A DNA stretch of 64,000 bases, taken from NCBI GenBank assembly GCA_025531455.1, contig JAMYHL010000003.1, forward strand, positions 620,001-684,000, in the 5' to 3' direction. Source of the stretch: Apiotrichum sp. Y4204. Its lineage: Eukaryota; Basidiomycota; Tremellomycetes; Trichosporonales; Trichosporonaceae. The position numbers and the translations under genes are program-made. Shown here one piece after another: positions 45,780 through 56,338 of the stretch. The notes beneath the pieces were generated by a model. The model was not told the origin of the DNA, searched no databases, and worked only from the letters and a program-made list of their open reading frames with translations. Position 1 is the stretch's first letter; every line of letters starts with the position of its first letter.

Positions 45780-47968
45780 CCCCTCGCCACAGGAGGGGCA
45801 GATCCCGATATTCTCGCACACGTTAGATCCAGACCGTACACGTTTGGTTCGGTGGCAAAATAGCCCTTGGATTTCCTCAGGGGAACCTTCCGACACTGGA
45901 TTTCTGTAACACTGTTCCTGGCCAGCCAGCACGCTCGATCCGGTTCGCGGGCTCCAGGCGGTGTCCTTTTTACCTCACCACAACGTGAGCACACGGCCAG
46001 AGATTGAGAGAGAGGAACACCTCCCCTCCTCATCCCGCAGCAGCAGCAACACTGCCGTCGCTGCTCCAAAGTGCCGGTACCTGACGTACAAGTACCACGC
46101 AGAAGAGTCTCCGTCATTGCCGCGCCCCCCTTTCCACGCCGTCCCTCTACGCCTCTGGACCTCAAGCCCCCAGGCCCGGCGTGTCCTCTCTCCCTGCGCT
46201 TCCGCTTTTTGCGTGCATCATCATACCCACTTTCTACTAGTCTCTAGGCTCTAGTCTCGTCTCCGGGCCTCCCCGTCCGTCCACATCGGCCACCTCTACA
46301 CCAGACTCACTTGGCGATCAGTGATCAATCATATAAACCAAACGGTTGGTAGCTGTTCCTTCCACTGGCCACTGCGAGTACGAAGAAAGGAGTAAGCACT
46401 GCCTCGCCATCAAGGTTAGTTACACGCACATCGCTTCCCTTTTCCTCCCCCCATCCACCCTCTTCCTCTGCTGTTTCTCCTTCTCGTGCCGCTCTCTTTC
46501 TCTCCGCTCTCTCCCCACCCCTTCACCTTTCTGTGCTGCCTCTCCTCTCGTTAGCCTATCTCCCCCACCCCCCACTCGTCTCGTGCCGAATAACAACAAG
46601 ACACTCCCTCCCCCTGCACACTCTTCCTGTTCCTCCACTTTCACCTCATTCCTTGTTTATAAAGTAGCTTCCATCTCCCCACCCTGTTGGCTTTTTCAGC
46701 CAAGCACCCGTTTCTCATCCTGTGCGGTTGTTTTGTTGGCACGAAACCGTTTTGCTGCTAGGTTACAACCTCCAATCCCTTACATTCTCCACCACCCTAG
46801 ACCTATATCCACTGCGCCACTTCCATCGTCCACAACCCCATTCCGTGGTTCCCCCACTTGCACGCTCCTCTTTGCCGTTCCCGTAACAAAGCTCCGTGCG
46901 AATGCGCATATAGCAGCTTTGTGAGTAAGGTTGGTACCGGTAATTCATTGAACCATTTCGGCGGAGGCTGCGTCATTTGAGTCCATCATGTGGCGACCTT
47001 GTGTTAAGATCGTTGAGATCATCCGTTTGCTGCTACCACCGTCTTGTCCTCACTTTCAATCGTGTGCTCTGATCGTTGCGAAGATCATTCGGTCTGTGGA
47101 AGCAACACATGACATAAACATGAGCCGAGTGCATTAACATCTCGGGTGGACCGAAGCAGCGAGGGAGATTGTCGTCATCAGAAGCAGTGGAAGTAGGGTG
47201 CTGCGAAGGCAGCCCCTCCTCCTAGCATGCTGTGGCTCCTCTAGTGCTCCTTACCCATTATCCGCAATCGGTCATCCCAGATCTTAGATCCGAGATCCCA
47301 GTTCCACCAGTTGCATCCTCCCTACCAACACTTGCCGTGTGCCCACACGACCTCACACGGCCACACGGCTACACGGCCACACTAGTCCTTACCCATACAC
47401 ACTACGAACCACATCCACCCTCCCACCCACCCACACACCCACACGCAGACGCAGACCGAGGCACACACATTGGCCTCCCGGGAGATGGCATGGGAGCGCA
47501 GTGGGACTGCATCACTCATCGTCAATCGAAGTGATAGATACCCGGCTCTGCCTCTTTATCGTCATGTCGTCTCCGCATTTACTTCATTCTCTCTTCCATC
47601 GCATCTACTGTGAACCCAACCGCAACCCCCCCTTACACCGCTCTTGGTTGTATTGCGCTCATCTATTGCTTCTCTCGCCTCTTTCCCTCCTTATCTGCAC
47701 GTCTATCCTCATTCCCTCTCCATTCCATCCTGTTGTCCCGATGCTGATCGTGCTTCCAGTCTAAGTACCTGCTTCGCACCGCTCGTCTCCATCAAGTGGG
47801 TACTCGACCCGTCGCGTAGTGCCTTTTTGGAGCCCATCCCCTTTCACTCCCTTCGCCCAGCCCACATTCGTCAACATCACCATTCAACTGTATATCGCAT
47901 CGGGCTCCGACAAAGCCAATGCTATAGCAATCTCCACCGGTCCTCTGTCCAGCATTGCTCCCCTGTCC

Positions 47969-50017
47969 ATGTCTCGGAGAGCAACTACCCCAGAGGCGCG
48001 TGGCAAGCGCAGCCATTCATTCGGCGCAGACTCATCGGCGGAGAAGCGTACGAAGCGAGACGATGTGGGGGTGAGGCACAATGCCCCTCGCGATGACGAT
48101 GCATCTGCAGGCCCATCAGCGAGCGTCTCAATGGTCTCTTCCTCTTCCCACATTCACGGCGCGAACGCTTCAGGCGACTTTCAACGTCGCGAGATTTTCT
48201 CATCCCCGACGTCGTCACAAGCCTCCTCTTCCAGTGGTCACTCTCGACCTCGACGTAGGTCTCCACCGCACTCCACTACTGGTCAGTCCTCCACGCGCGC
48301 TCGGCCAACATGGCAGACTGGTCCATCGGAATCGAACGAGCAATCATGGTCCCGGGATCGTGAGCGCGAAAGCGATCGGGACTCGCGTGAAGCCAGGGAC
48401 ACTTTGGACTCGCGTGAGGGTGAGCGGGAACTACGAACGACAAGCCCCAACGCCTCTCAGGGTTTGACACCACCTGGTGCCAGACCCTCCTCGTCGAGTG
48501 GTATGCTTCAGACGCAGGCCCCCAGAACTCAGGCCGCCTTTGTCAACAAGCTGTACTCTATGCTTGAGGATCCCAAGATCTCAAGCTCAGGCCTTCTCTA
48601 TTGGTCTGCAGATGGCACGTCGTTTGTGTGCCCCAACCCATCTGAGTTTGCCAAGTACGTAGGCTGTGTGATAATAAGAACACCGCTGACAACGTAGGGA
48701 TGTCTTGCCCAACTACTTCAAGCACAATAATTGGCAATCCTTTGTCCGGCAGCTGAACATGTATTCGTGCGTTTGTCTGGCTCCGCTTGAACTAACCATC
48801 TTCCAGCTTTAACAAGGTATCCGACCTCTACTCTACGGCAAACACAGACCCGCAAGCCTGGGAGTTCCGACACGGCAAGTTCAGGCGAGGCAGACCAGAT
48901 CTCCTTCCGTTGATCAAACGCAAGCCCACCCGCCAGAGCCAGACAGAGACTCCTTCGGTGCTGTCGTCCTCAACGGGGGATGACCCGGACAAGACTGGTG
49001 CTGGATGGGGTGCCGGGCCGTCGCACCATGGGGCGTATCCTCGCTACGGATCTCCCGCTCCGCGAGATTACGGTGGCCCATACTATCCGACAGCTCATGC
49101 AGCTGCTCTGGCTGCAGGATATGAAGGGGCACTTTCGCGATCTCCGCCGAGGGCACACGTGCCACCCGCTCTTGGTGGTCGCCCGGTTTCACAGCATTCT
49201 GGATACCCAGTCGAAGCAACTCGCAACTCTGAGCCGCCATTCTATCCGCATTCACATTCCCAACCCCCACCGTCTCGCCAGCAGTCTGTTCTCGAGACAT
49301 TGAGTTCCCAAGTGTCAACGCTGCAGGACGGCGTTAATCGCTTGTGGTCTACACTTCAGCAAGAGCGTTACGACAATGCCTCCCGGAGTTTGGACATGAC
49401 CAACCACCTGATCCGCATGACTGATTTGTTTGGTGATATCAGTAAGAGTAAGCACAACCTGAAACTGCATCGACATCGGCTAACCCGCTGCAGCACGTAT
49501 CCCCGTGGAACTGTTGCATCGTCAGCGAACAGATCTCATCAATCGGCTGGAGGTGCTACAGGCGCAGCAGGCTGAGATGTCTCTCCCGCCATCCACAGGT
49601 CACGGGGAGCGTCGCCTTGGAAGTAGCTGTGAGTTGTACCCATACCTGATAACTTCAGAGGTATTCTGACACGCAGACGACCACCCAGGCCCACCACGAT
49701 CGATGCAATCGGGGCTGCATGACACACACCCGCTCCATCCTTCTCACCACGAACCTCCGCATATGTCTGAGCGGACGCGCCCTGCGACGTCGGATGCTGC
49801 GTTTCACTATGCTCGATCTTCCCCACGAGCATACCCCAGCCATTCGCATCGACTGCATACATCTAGTGGCGAGTTCCGTTATGGACTTGAACCGCAGGGA
49901 CCGTCGCGGGGTACCTTCGGGCGCCGTAGCTCCTCACTCCGTCGCGAAGGCGATGACCCAGAGGACAGAAATCTTGATTTTGACTCAAAAGCATCACTCC
50001 GCAATCTCCTGCATTAG
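47969..50017 (+). CDS. HSF-type DNA-binding transcription factor (SFL1/MGA1/HSF1-like)
   Basis: join(47969..48654,48698..48766,48807..49447,49494..49628,49677..50017), 623 residues. The first 185 residues are basic, Ser/Arg-rich and disordered. The heat-shock-factor DNA-binding domain covers about residues 185-290: [63 protein letters not shown] (split over several segments), then [22 protein letters not shown]. The recognition helix around [15 protein letters not shown] is intact. Around residues 405-500 is a heptad-containing region ([20 protein letters not shown] and later [20 protein letters not shown]) suited to oligomerisation; the tail is Pro/His/Ser-rich. Which HSF paralogue it is cannot be told by eye. 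Introns are 43, 40, 46 and 48 nt. The third donor may instead be at 49442, removing two residues. The exceptionally long C/T-rich upstream region with many small open frames suggests leader-mediated control. Confidence 0.9.
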
Positions 50018-52951
50018 GATATCAGGCCCTTTACTATACCCCCTCTCCTTGAACAGGAGCATAGACACGATACCTCCCCATTGCTGTGCACGGCTCACTG
50101 TCGAGACTGCGTGCAACGAGATGTTATTCCCATTTCAGCTTTACAGCTCTATTCTACAGGTGATGGTACCCGGCGGAGTACAATGACAGTGATGAAACGC
50201 TGTACTGCTTCTACCAAGACCTGCTTCTACCAAGACACTACGCAGCTGGGGCGAATTGTTCTAATTCTTCCCAGCAGCTACCATGCCAATGGGCGTGAGG
50301 CACTCGGACCCTTACTGCTGAACAAGTGTTCTGGAATCTCTGGGGGATCTACCAATCTGTCACTTTGTACAGCCGCCGGTGGTCCTGAGCACTGCATTGC
50401 AACAAGGGTTCATCACCAGCTTTGTGCCTCCGCGTCGCCGCGGCCCTGGCGACCAGATCTGAGTTATTCTTGGCATGTTTTTCTGGGTAGACCCCAGGCG
50501 ATCGGGCATAGTTGCATGGACCCGCCAGACGCGTTTGAAGCAAGGGGCAATGGCGTCGTCAGAGAGGGATTCGCCCGTTTGATTCCAGACCAGCCTTTCA
50601 GTTGCGGGTTGTTGTCGATAATAAGGCGGTACATTTTGATCCGATCTTGCAGCACGACTGTTCCATAGTTGCACATGGGGCGGTGTTCCCAGGTATCATG
50701 TGAGGCATTGCATTGGTTGGAGCATCGCACGCGACATTAAGTCTCCGAGTGTGCGAGCGCGGAGTACTTGCGGGAATCACGGTGTAGGTTACGGCGGAGA
50801 GCCGCGTCCGGGGTAGCCGAGGAACAAGGGTACCTGAGGTTTTACGTTGACGTGCCGATCCTTGCCGAGAGGTACACATGACGCACTCATTACACAATTG
50901 CAGGACGTGTGGGTGGGGCGAAGGCTTGCTGCAGGAGATTGGAGCAAACACAATCGCATCTGAACTGCGCTGCATCGCCTAGAGAGCAATGGGGAGGAGC
51001 AAGACATCCGAGAGATAGCGCACGCTCGTCGTCGGAAACTACGTACATACTACTTGTATCTGTAGTCATGCGATCTGTGACGCGGGACGCGGGGACGCGC
51101 GTACGTTTGTTTTCAGCCACACAATCTCGCTCCGCGACAGTTCGGCGGCGCGGTGTATAATTAATTCATCTCGACCTCGGATACACCGAGCGAGGCTTGT
51201 GAGCTTGTGCGCCTTTCGAGACGCAATATGTGGGATTCGGGGCGCAGTTAATTTGTCCGTCAAGCGCATACACCGCTGTGAATTGGTAGCTTCGATAACA
51301 TGACACAGTACGCGTGCGAGATCCGATCCAATCTTCTCCCTCACTTCCCATCTCGCTCCCCAGATCGCCGAAGCTGTACTCAAAACCATACTTATCATCG
51401 CTCGCTGCGGAAGGAGTGGAGCGTGAGCTGTTCCTCGCAGTCATAGGCACAGGTCTTCTGTCACTCGGGAAGAGCCGGAACGCGTCTTGGATGTTTGAGC
51501 TTCTGGGCTCTCAGAGGGCTCAACTTGTTCTCGGAACAGGTCCTGCTCGGCACGAACGCGCGTCCTGCACATTAGGCTCTGGCTCGCCTTAATTATGACG
51601 GTTTCGGTCCATCGGGAGGATGGTACCAATCTCGCGAACGCCGACGCCAAGGCCCCATCCCAGAAGTGCTGGTGTTGGAACCTGGCGTGTGTCAAAGCAT
51701 GTTGCATTTGTGCCGCATTTGGCCACACAGTAGTAGTTCAAGGTTGACCATTCCATGACCCCTCCCCTCTACCTACTCATTCCAGATCACACAGGTCCCG
51801 GATCTGGGGTTAGTATACCTCCGACGTCTGCAAATGGTGGAAGTCACGTATTTCTGGACCTCGAGAGTCTAACTAGTGGGGAGAACTAGTCCGCGTCCAA
51901 AGATTGCGTTTACGTTTGCACTTCAATCAAATCTGCCGTGACTTTTGTGACTTTCACGATCTCATGCATATCTTGCACGCAACCCACCCCGCACAGCGGT
52001 GGGCAGACCTGCTGGGGGAGCACCCGACCCGAGCTCCGATTCCGTGGCCCACTTCGGCCACCTCGGCCACTTTGGCTCGCGTACCTCGAGGGTTTCCAAT
52101 TATCGGGCGGGCCGTGTTCCACATCTTTCTATGCCTGAAGGGGAAACGCGATTCGCGCACAGGACTTCTGTGACAGGAGGCCTGTGGCACTTTGTCACGC
52201 TGCAGGGAATAGTACGTGGTTGGTGCGGCCTGGCGAGTGCATTACTGTCCGAGCTTGTGAGAACGCCGTGCTTGACAAGAATGTTGGGGAGACTGTTTTG
52301 CTGGGGAATTGTAAAGTGGAACGCCCGGAGCGGATGGAGCACATTGTGGAGCGGTCGATGTCACCACCTGATCCATGCCACAAACGCGATGTCTGCTTGA
52401 TGGCCGTCATCACAGAGGCAAAGTTGACAACGACGCATCTGTTTGCGCTCATCATCAACAACAGCAATAAAATTCAAACGTCGGCTTCGCTGTATAAGAT
52501 CGCATCTGACGTCCAGATCCCTCGGCTCTGAGGAACCAGTAACGCTGACCGAGAGGCGGTGGTCCAAAGAGCAGGTCTGAGTGCACCGACTTCGGTCGCG
52601 AGTCTCGCCGTCGCCCCCTCGCTGGCTCAAACTTCACGACTACATTTTTGGCCTGTTGCTGACAGCGCAACAAGACGTGGCAACAGAGGCCAGTGTCTAG
52701 CGTATTGGTCGGCTGCGTCCCTTGAGACTAGCTGACGGACGGCCGCTAACGAATGGCAGGAAGACTTATAAATAGGAAATTAACAGTCAAATTTCAGAGC
52801 TAGCATGGGCACGGCATACGTCGGCCTGCGTACATTTGATTTCTTCAAGAGTTGAACTGCTTTTCTCAGGACGACTGAGGGACAAGGCCGCTGCGGGGCG
52901 ATACTGTCCAATGCTCGACCAGCTGAATTTACAGTAACAGACACGTAGCGC
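50018..52951. other. 2.9-kb region without a supportable gene
   Basis: Short frames only (up to about 195 codons at 50081-50668, overlapped on the minus strand). The first few hundred bases are probably the 3' UTR of the HSF gene. ACTAGT occurs twice near 51870-51890. Nothing else recognised. Confidence 0.5.
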
Positions 52952-54560
52952 TCACTTGACACGCGCGCCCTCCTTGAGCGTAAAGTCGCTAAAGGACACC
53001 GCCGCACCGCCCTTGATAGGCGAGCACGCCATGATGCCGACAAACACGTTCTCTGTGGACTCGGCGCTCGGGTCGGCGTCGCCGTCCTTTGTCGGGCCGA
53101 ACCACTTGACTTCGCGGACCATGTCGTTGCCGAGGAAGACGTCGACGCTATGCGGCCGCACGACAAGGGTGAAGCGCGCCGAATCGGTTTTCTGGCGGGG
53201 AAAGAGAGACCTGCCTGTCAGGACATCGAAATGCAAACAGATGAGATGGTTTATCATGAACACGAAGGGCCAAATAAGGTGGAGAAGGACTGAGAGCAAG
53301 TTTCGGGCCGCACATTATATTGACAAGGTGAAGACAATCTCTAAGACGGCACTAACTGCGAGAATGACACCCAGCATCACGAGTTGGAATGACTAAAACC
53401 ACATGGTCGTTGCTGTCCGTGACATCGCAGCTTTGTGCCGGAGCCAAACAAACAAAGAGGTGAGCGCCCCAGGCCCCCGAGAAGGAATAGAGCAACCGGG
53501 ACACTGTCACGCTAATAAAAGTAGAAACTAGCTCCATTTGTCCGACTGCCAGACGGGTGTACACGACCACTCCTGAGCAGTAATTTCTGGAAGGCACCTT
53601 GTTATCGCCTCCTCCCAGAAACGTTGACGCGAGCGAGAAACTCGCACGCGACGCTTGCCCGAACCTGGTCATCGTCTGATGAGTCCCTTCTTGTATGTCT
53701 GGGAGCCGTGTAAGTTGAAGCGCGGAGAGCTCCAATGTCATATCTGCCGCAGCTGCTCTCTGTTTTGCGGCTCGGCTCCAGCTGAGTTCCTCATCACTTC
53801 TTCCGAATAATATTCCTGATGGTGTTTCAAATGATTCAAAAGGTTGCTATGTGGACGCAAAGGCTTGGATGTCCACTGATTCTCAAGTGTTAGATCTACT
53901 TCTTACACGCCGAACAAACGGAGAGAAGCGGATAGCACGGACCAGCTACACTTACCAGTCAGAGTAGGGGTTACACACGACGACAGCATTCCACAGCTTG
54001 CCATTGTCGAACTCGAGGCCGGCCTTGACCCACTGCTTGGGGCCGGCGTAGAGGAAGATGCCAGCTTGGTCACTTCGGTCAGATGATCTGCATGCTCATG
54101 GTGGGGAGCAACGTACTACTGCGATATGTTAGTTGCCATCAGAAATACGAAGGGAAGATCAGAAGTTCTGTTCTAACTTGAGACCCAACAAGTTGTCTCG
54201 ATGAATGATCCTGATGCAGTCACTCCTACTAAGGCAGCAACGATGTGCAACATTTCAGAGCCATGCCAAGGCCAAGGCCACTTCCATCCACCGAGTGACC
54301 ACACTTCCTCCATCTCAACCTACCTGTGTCTTGGGCTCCACTCCCACCTCAACGCTGATCTCGAACCCCTGTCGCCCAGCACGGCCAAAGTTGAACCCAA
54401 GCGTCGGTCCATCGTGCGAGTCGCGCTCGGTTGTACGCCACCAGTCGGTCCCACCGACCGTCTCGGCCGTGAGCCGCTTCCCGTCCTGCTCGATGCAGCC
54501 CTTCAGCTGTGCCGACGGCTTGAGTGGTCCCCAGCGCGAGTCTGTGAATGGGATGGACAT
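52952..54560 (-). CDS. DUF1349 (concanavalin-like fold) protein with predicted microexon
   Basis: complement(join(52952..53210,53956..54072,54117..54118,54324..54560)), 204 residues. Family features: a WGP...TDWW start region, DGPTLGFNF, YDQAGIFLYAG followed by WVKAGLEF, VVVCNPYSDWS, then FTLVVRPHSVDVFL and a C-terminal GIMACSP segment, all typical of DUF1349, a small beta-sandwich family whose biochemical role is not settled. Exon 1 ends in phase 0 while the next long exon must be entered in phase 2, so two bases are missing. A TA flanked by CTAACATATCGCAG and GTACGT supplies them and gives the Tyr of YDQAG. The last intron is 745 nt (53211-53955), far longer than usual here, and has an unrelated-looking open frame on the minus strand (53352-53741). 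The start ATG follows a purine-poor leader; other starts are less likely. Confidence 0.75.
54117..54118 (-). other. Predicted 2-nt microexon (TA)
   Basis: Upstream intron 54119-54323 ends with branch CTAAC and acceptor GCAG; downstream intron 54073-54116 begins GTACGT and ends CTGACCGAAG. Including TA restores the frame and yields Tyr at a position conserved in the family as I recall it. Alternative short exons of length 3n+2 cannot be excluded without transcripts. Confidence 0.5.
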
Positions 54561-54956
54561 GGTGGGTATTAGCGGGGTGGATGGATTAATGGGAGAACAC
54601 AACCGTCGTGTTGCTGGGCAGAACCGAGGTGGTGCTGTGCAGACGTCATGCAGGAACGACCTCCACTCGGCTAGTCACCTCCACCTCTCCACACCCATCC
54701 ACCGCCATGCGAGCTCCCGTATGCGTTGCAGAGCTTCCCATGGCAATGTCAACGCATTGGGAACGGCTGGAGCAGGTAGAGTGGGTAAGCGCTGAAATTG
54801 AGGGAAAGCTTCACGCTTTTTGAGCATGGCGTGTCGTAAATGTTGATCGCCACCCACCACGGCAGCACCTACATTCACACACGCGTCCCAGACACGACAT
54901 GATGATGGCTACCGAGACACTAATCCCATCCCACATGATCTATCTGTGCACTTTGA
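54561..54956. other. Intergenic region between MIM1-like and DUF1349 genes
   Basis: 396 nt. Promoter of the DUF1349 gene and 3' flank of the MIM1-like gene, both on the minus strand. No distinct motif seen. Confidence 0.5.
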
Positions 54957-56009
54957 TTAGAAACCAGCCGAGCCACTGAGCCCGACGCTGCCCACGCTGC
55001 CTGCTCCCGCTCCCTCCTTACGGCGCCAGTGGCCGAAGACCGCCCGTTCGCCCTTCCACCACAAGCGGGTGATGCGGACACCCTCGCGAGCCGTAATCTC
55101 ACCGAGACCCAGCATGATGCCGTTGATGAACGGCAGGAAGAGGTTGATGCCGATGGCGGCAAGCACACGTTTCACGGTGATCTGCTCGGGAGCGGTGAAG
55201 AGTGAAAGAGTGAGCGACGGAACCCCTGGGGACGCGGCGACCGGGGCGACAGTGGCGGCAGCCTTCTCGACCGGAGCGGGGAGATTGTGCGGAACGGCGC
55301 CCGGCGGAGGAGCGGTCGTCGATTCTCCTGACTTCTCCTTCGAGGAGTGCGTTGATGCGGGCGAACCGGCAGTCGACTGAGCGGAGATGTCCTCAACAGA
55401 CGAGTGGGGCGCCGAAATCTCCTCCCACTGGGATGCCGTGACGCTGGCCGTGGAGGGAGGGGCCGTCTCCTTGTTCTTGACCATCTCCCATGCCTCCTTG
55501 ACCTTCTGGGCGCGGTCCTCGACGTTGATCTTCTTGTGGATCGGACCAGCCCGCGGCGACTCGTCCGCGAGCGCAGCGGCGAGGCGGGACTCACGGTCAG
55601 CCGACGCCTTTGACTCCTTCTCAGCATCCTTCTTCGCCTTTGCCGCATCCTCAACTGCCTTAAGAGTGGCAGCCTCATCAGCCTCGAAGGCAGCACGCGT
55701 CGCCTCGGCCTTCTCGCGCGCAGCGGCCGCCTCGTCCTGCCACATGGAGAGGTTGGCCTCGTACGACGGACGCCAGTCAGGTCCGCTTGACTCCTCTCCC
55801 TCTCCCTCTGCTGCCTCGCCCTCAGCGGCAGCCTCCTCCTTCACAGGCGCAGCCTCGGTAGGCGCGGCACGCGGCTCAACTGCCGGCATCGAAAACGAGG
55901 AGTTGAAGGCGGCCTTGGCGTTAGCAGAGTTCCCAGTGACTTCTGAGTATAAGCAGTTATCAGTTCTACGCACAGCAAGCGAGTCCTCCACGGCGGCGTT
56001 GTCGGACAT
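54957..56009 (-). CDS. MIM1: MIM1/TOM13-like mitochondrial outer membrane import protein with long N-terminal extension
   Basis: Intronless, 350 residues, start ATG in a strong context (GCCACCATG). Near the C-terminus (about residues 280-302) the segment INLFLPFINGIMLGLGEITA aligns by eye with the yeast Mim1 membrane segment (INLLLPFLNGMMLGFGELFA), including the Gly-x3-Gly-type helix. Mim1 helps insert alpha-helical proteins into the mitochondrial outer membrane. The unusual part is the other 270 residues: yeast Mim1 is about 113 residues, whereas this one has an acidic Ala/Glu-rich extension with a long charged helix (about residues 95-165, EKAEATRAAFEADEAATLKA and onward) and a Ser/Thr/Pro linker. 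The extension would face the cytosol if topology is conserved. A GTGCGT...CTCAG motif after codon 12 would make only a 31-nt intron and break the frame, so it was not used. Confidence 0.75.
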   Translation of the reverse strand: MSDNAAVEDSLAVRRTDNCLYSEVTGNSANAKAAFNSSFSMPAVEPRAAPTEAAPVKEEAAAEGEAAEGEGEESSGPDWRPSYEANLSMWQDEAAAAREKAEATRAAFEADEAATLKAVEDAAKAKKDAEKESKASADRESRLAAALADESPRAGPIHKKINVEDRAQKVKEAWEMVKNKETAPPSTASVTASQWEEISAPHSSVEDISAQSTAGSPASTHSSKEKSGESTTAPPPGAVPHNLPAPVEKAAATVAPVAASPGVPSLTLSLFTAPEQITVKRVLAAIGINLFLPFINGIMLGLGEITAREGVRITRLWWKGERAVFGHWRRKEGAGAGSVGSVGLSGSAGF

Positions 56010-56338
56010 GGTGGCGACGATAAACAGAAACGAAGATGACAAGGAAAGTGTATGGAAGCAAGAGAAGAGTGTGAATGATGTCCTCTGTGCCCGTTGATGG
56101 CGGCGCGGCTCGCGGCGGCGACCGATGGCGACAGTGAAATGTCAGCATCCTATAGGACAAAATACGCCCGTCACTCAACCAGGGTGGAGCCCCACATAAT
56201 GTCATCTGGGAATGCTGGGGTGGCACGTCCTCGAACTGCTCGAGATTTCAGTCACAGACTTCTCCAACTGCTTTCTTGATTTCTGTCGGCGCTCTCCTTG
56301 CGTCGTTCTCATTTCGAGCATCCTTACGATCTTACGAC
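56010..56338. promoter_or_regulatory. Divergent promoter between MIM1-like and C78 peptidase genes
   Basis: 329 nt between start codons. Pyrimidine-rich near the C78 peptidase ATG; no clear TATA element or palindrome seen. Confidence 0.4.

Larger units (their letters stand above)
32934..47968. other. 15-kb gene-poor region
   Basis: I could not support any protein gene here. The longest open frames are under 190 codons, overlap on opposite strands and show no family motif. 32934-43250 is of mixed composition with scattered micro-repeats (direct GATGAGCCGA copies near 38400, CCGATGAG triplets near 43205, a 13-nt doublet near 41757, a 29-nt T run at 41999). From about 43270 to 47968 the plus strand becomes strongly C/T-rich, like a long leader or promoter of the HSF gene. 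The part before that could be centromeric, a degenerate transposon graveyard or host to noncoding RNAs; the sequence alone does not decide. Confidence 0.5.

Noticed and set aside
50081..50668. 195-codon plus-strand frame downstream of the HSF gene
   Set aside because: Starts in probable 3' UTR, no domain, overlapped on the minus strand, unusual codon usage.
55931..55973. Intron near the MIM1 start (GTGCGT...CTCAG)
   Set aside because: Would be 31 nt and shift the frame; the uninterrupted frame is simpler.
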